This document shows positions 60,830-64,000 of a DNA stretch of 64,000 nucleotides, in pieces. The number at the start of each line of letters is the position of its first letter. Positions within the stretch are counted from its first letter, which is position 1. Origin of the DNA: Lasioglossum baleicum. Lineage: Eukaryota; Arthropoda; Insecta; Hymenoptera; Halictidae. The stretch spans positions 310,001 through 374,000 of the forward strand of contig NW_027469123.1 in NCBI RefSeq assembly GCF_051020765.1, given 5' to 3'. The translations under genes and the position numbers were made by a program. The notes under the pieces are model-generated. The model made no database searches. It was not told where the DNA came from and saw only the letters and a program-made list of their open reading frames with translations.

Positions 60830-62635
60830 TGTGACGTTGCAACCTTTGCGACGTCCCTTCTCCGTTAATTCCGCGCATATTTGAGAGCGATAAGGGACCG
60901 GACCGCCCTCTAACGGGACACGTTACCGATACAGGATTCGAGAGCGCTCCTCTAAGAGATTCCGATATTATCGAGGACCTCCTAATGACATCTGTCGCGC
61001 GTGCCGAGAACGGCAAGTTTCAGGGCCGTATATGGAACGCGCAGAAGGAACCACCGATCGTCCGAATTGTCACGGGAAATGAACAATCGCCCCAAGGCCA
61101 GGAAGCTCCCGACGGAAAAGCGAATGGCCGTTTCGAGAAATTAGAGCTTGGTGCGAGGACACTCGGCCAACAAACCGGAGGCGCCGCCAGGACAGAAGCT
61201 CTCTTAAACATCTCGTCCAAGGTGACGCACTGGAAGACCTGACGCCGTCTCGCCCCGGCAAGGGAGAGCTACCCCGGGGTCGGTGCCCTCGTAGCCAAGA
61301 AGAGGAAGCCCCTCCGCTGGTCAAGTCGAGCGATAGGCTCCTTGACCAATTTCGTGATTGCCCGGGGCCCTAGGGCGCGAAGAGGGAACGCTCCTGTGCC
61401 GCAGAGTTACGCCGTGGAAACACGCCATAGGCAATTCGGAAAAGCGGTCGAGTGGGGGGAACCGAGTTCGATCCGCTAGATTGCCGAAAATCGATGGATC
61501 ACTGTCGCGCTGGCTCTCGTTATCGCCTGTCGTGCGTTCTGCACTCGCGTTGCGAACTAATTGTAACTTAGCGTCGGGAAACCGAGAAGTGCCCGTTGGA
61601 GGTTTTCGTGGTGTCTAGGATGAAGTCCACCTACGCTCCGGCCGTGCCTCACGCTCTATCGAGAGCAGTTCCGAAAAAGGGCATCGAAAACGAGAAACGG
61701 TAAGCCGCACTTGTGATCCATTCGGTATTTCGTTGCGCGACGGCTCGACCTTCGTCGCGAGAGGACGAATACTTCCCATTCCGTCCTCGATAATTCGCTC
61801 GCGTTCGTTTCGGGAATGCTTTGAGATTTCGAGATTATTTTGAGAGTTTTCGTCTCTAAATTACGTGCGAAAGAGTGTCCTAAGAGGAGTCGCGTTTCGT
61901 GAGAGTAAATCTTTTCGGTCTCTTCGTGTTTCTCGAATCCTGTGTCTCTCGCCGAACATCGTAGGGTTTTCGTCGGCGTTCGATCGCGTAAATGTTAGCG
62001 TACGCGTCGGGGCGAATCACGGGCGGAAGTCATCGCGACAGTCTCGCAGTTCGCCGGTCATCTGCGCCTCGCGTTTCCGAAGTTCGTTGCGAACGAAATC
62101 ACGGTAATTGTCAGCGGTATCGTGCGAGCAAAATCGGTAAGACAACCGCGCGGCGAACGACCATCTTCTCGCTATCTTGTATGAAGAGCGCGGGCTCTCG
62201 GGTCGCGGTCACGTGGCCGCAGATTTTGTAATTTAACGACTGCTACAATAAATAGCTCGAGACCATATTGTAGTCGAATTACTCGATTCCCTGTGGGATC
62301 CGTCCTGCCGAGAGGGCTGTCCTAGTCATCCCGTGTTCGAGCCATCTGGCCCAGTCGCGACGTCGTTTTCGATCCGCGTATCTCGAAGATTCGACTCTCG
62401 ACCTCGGCTTCTCCGAGCTCGAGCCTTGTTCCGCGTTTCGTGTGGCATCCTTGCGGTGCCTGGCGCCCGAACCTTTCGTTTGTCGTGAGGAAATCGTCGA
62501 ATCCTCGAGTCTCGTTTGTCTCGGGCGGACCGCGTGTACTCGGCTTGCACGCGGCCTGGTCTCAGCGCCTGCAAGGCCCGAAGTTGACCGGCTTCCGCGA
62601 GTCAAACCGCTCGTCGGAAAAAGGTTAACGTGACA
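60830..62635 (+). repeat. 3' LTR of the non-autonomous element
   Basis: 1,806 bp, no differences from 57039-58844 found by eye. Apparent identity over this length implies a very recent insertion or recent LTR-LTR conversion. Confidence 0.95.
62247..62252 (+). promoter_or_regulatory. Candidate polyadenylation signal in the 3' LTR
   Basis: AATAAA at the same LTR offset as 58456-58461. This copy would end the element's transcript. Confidence 0.4.
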
Positions 62636-64000
62636 GTGCAAATACTCGTACACGCTGCATTGTATTTTTTTCCGCACGCGACAAGGAGGGGACAGAGGCG
62701 AGTTCCGGCTCGCGTCTGTCCCCACCCCCCGTCCCACCCCCCTGGTCGACCCGCATAAAACTTAAAAATATGATAAAATAAAAGATAAAATCAGTAAATG
62801 AAAACGTGTACAGATAAAATAGATAAAATAAAAGTCAATAAAGAAATAAATAATAATGAGTAAATAAATACAATGGACAAAACACAACAAACATAAGAAG
62901 GGGGGCAAAATAAAGGGGAATAAACGATAAAGATAAAATTCATAATATAGAATATAAAATATATGTAGAATAAAATGAAATATTATAAAATAAAAGGAGG
63001 GGGGTTGACCGACAGGTCGCATCTTTGTAGAGGCGGGGAGGGGATTATTGCACTACCTCGCCCCCCACGACCTGCCCACCCCGGGGGCGCCTTAACGGCC
63101 AGCCCCCCTTGGCGGCGGTGGAAGTACTAAGTAGTCCCGCCGCCGCCATTACGTCTGCGGCCCCTTACAGGGGGCCGACGGCCTCGTCGGGGTTGCCCCG
63201 CCGATGCTAGCCTCCTGGCGGAGAGGGGGTCGGCTTCCCTCTCCCTCTCCGCTGCCTCCTTCTGCGTTATGACAATCTCGCAGAAGGAGGCAAACGCTGC
63301 TCTTGACCTCTCGCTGCCGATCAGGTGGTCGACCACGACCGACAACGAGAGGTCCATCCCAATAACGCCCCTTAGTCTGCGCGGCGCCGACCACGCTGGA
63401 CATTCTTCCAGCGTATGCCGCGCAGAGCCCTGGGCCTCCTCGCAGTGGTGTCACTGCGATCCTCCCAGTGCCAGTTATGAACACACAGTTTGAGGAAACG
63501 GCGGTATGCAGGTAATTTAACTTATGCGCATGCATTGCTGCAACTTGTGCTGTATAATTTAGAATTTTTGTTACCGCGCCATCCGATTTTTATACATGTG
63601 CAAATACTCGTACACACTGCATTGTATTTTTTTCCGCACGCGACAAGGAGGGGACAGAGGCGAGTTCCGGCTCGCGTCTGTCCCCACCCCCCGTCCCACC
63701 CCCCTGGTCGACCCGCATAAAACTTAAAAATATGATAAAATAAAAGATAAAATCAATAAATGAAAACGTGTATAGATAAAATAGATAAAATAAAAGTTAA
63801 TAAATAAATAAATAATAATGAGTAAATAAATACAATGGACAAAACACAACAAACATAAGAAGGGGGGCAAAATAAAGGGGAATAAACGATAAAGATAAAA
63901 TTCATAATATAGAATATAAAATATATGTAGAATAAAATGAAATATTATAAAATAAAAGGAGGGGGGTTGACCGAGAGGTCGCATCTTTGTAGAGGCGGGG
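62636..64000. repeat. Right end block of the 965-bp satellite array
   Basis: Resumes in phase after the second LTR element and continues to the window edge, with one complete R1 fragment (stop near 63127). It shares the gatcaggtgg variant with the unit at 54620, so the array has exchanged units across several kilobases. The array clearly extends beyond the window. Confidence 0.96.

Larger units (their letters stand above)
57035..62639 (+). mobile_element. Non-autonomous LTR retrotransposon inserted in the satellite
   Basis: The element spans 57039-62635 between GTGC target duplications at 57035-57038 and 62636-62639; the empty unit reads acatGTGCaaat. LTRs are 1,806 bp, start TGTGACG and end GTGACA, and their features sit at a constant offset of 3,791 bp without differences I could find. 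The primer site, AAT spacer and purine tract are intact. The interior is only ~1,985 bp and lacks gag capsid, protease, reverse transcriptase and RNase H. Its start, primer and purine tract resemble those of the Gypsy element, so it is a deletion derivative of a related family, probably mobilised in trans. Confidence 0.92.

Noticed and set aside
1..64000. Telomeric TTAGG arrays, rRNA or tRNA genes
   Set aside because: Only isolated ttagg occurrences are seen, no rRNA-like sequence flanks the R1 fragment, and the tRNA-like sequence is limited to primer-binding sites.

Overview
The window is eukaryotic repeat DNA with no host gene I can support. R1-clade non-LTR retrotransposon sequence, Ty3/Gypsy LTR elements and a Transib-like DNA transposon together point to an arthropod, most likely an insect. 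A hymenopteran is a weak guess from the CpG-rich retroelements.

The backbone is a 965-966 bp tandem satellite at 1-16855, 27605-48450, 49785-57038 and 62636-64000, about 48 units in one orientation. Read on the minus strand, each unit carries the last ~116 codons of an R1-clade ORF2 (CCHC motif followed by the conserved C-terminal tail), its stop codon, a GC-rich then A/T-rich 3' flank, and a segment with a strong hairpin. The satellite therefore appears to have been built by tandem amplification of the 3' end of a non-LTR retrotransposon. Unit-specific variants show higher-order structure: an eight-unit period of 7,723 bp in the left array and a tandemly duplicated three-unit block (2,896 bp) at about 31.7-37.5 kb.

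Three mobile elements interrupt the array with clean target duplications. (1) 16856-27604 is a full-length minus-strand Ty3/Gypsy element with 1,644-bp LTRs, duplication GCAG, a lysine-tRNA-type primer site, intact gag and intact pol joined by a G GGA AAC -1 frameshift site with a predicted pseudoknot. Where env would be expected it carries an unusual third coding region: an acidic N-terminal part and a second Gag-like zinc-knuckle domain, out of frame with each other across a run of seven G. (2) 48451-49779 is a 1,329-bp element with CACAGTG termini and a CGGCG duplication, the signature of Transib, the RAG1-related superfamily; it has no transposase. (3) 57039-62635 is a plus-strand LTR element whose 1,806-bp LTRs appear identical. 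It has a perfect lysine-tRNA primer site and a purine tract, but its ~2-kb interior keeps only an acidic reading frame and broken integrase remnants, so it must be non-autonomous.

The satellite units on either side of each insertion join in phase once element and duplication are removed, so all three insertions are younger than the array. The two LTR elements share terminal sequence, primer spacing and primer type, so proteins of an element like the Gypsy copy could have mobilised the defective one.
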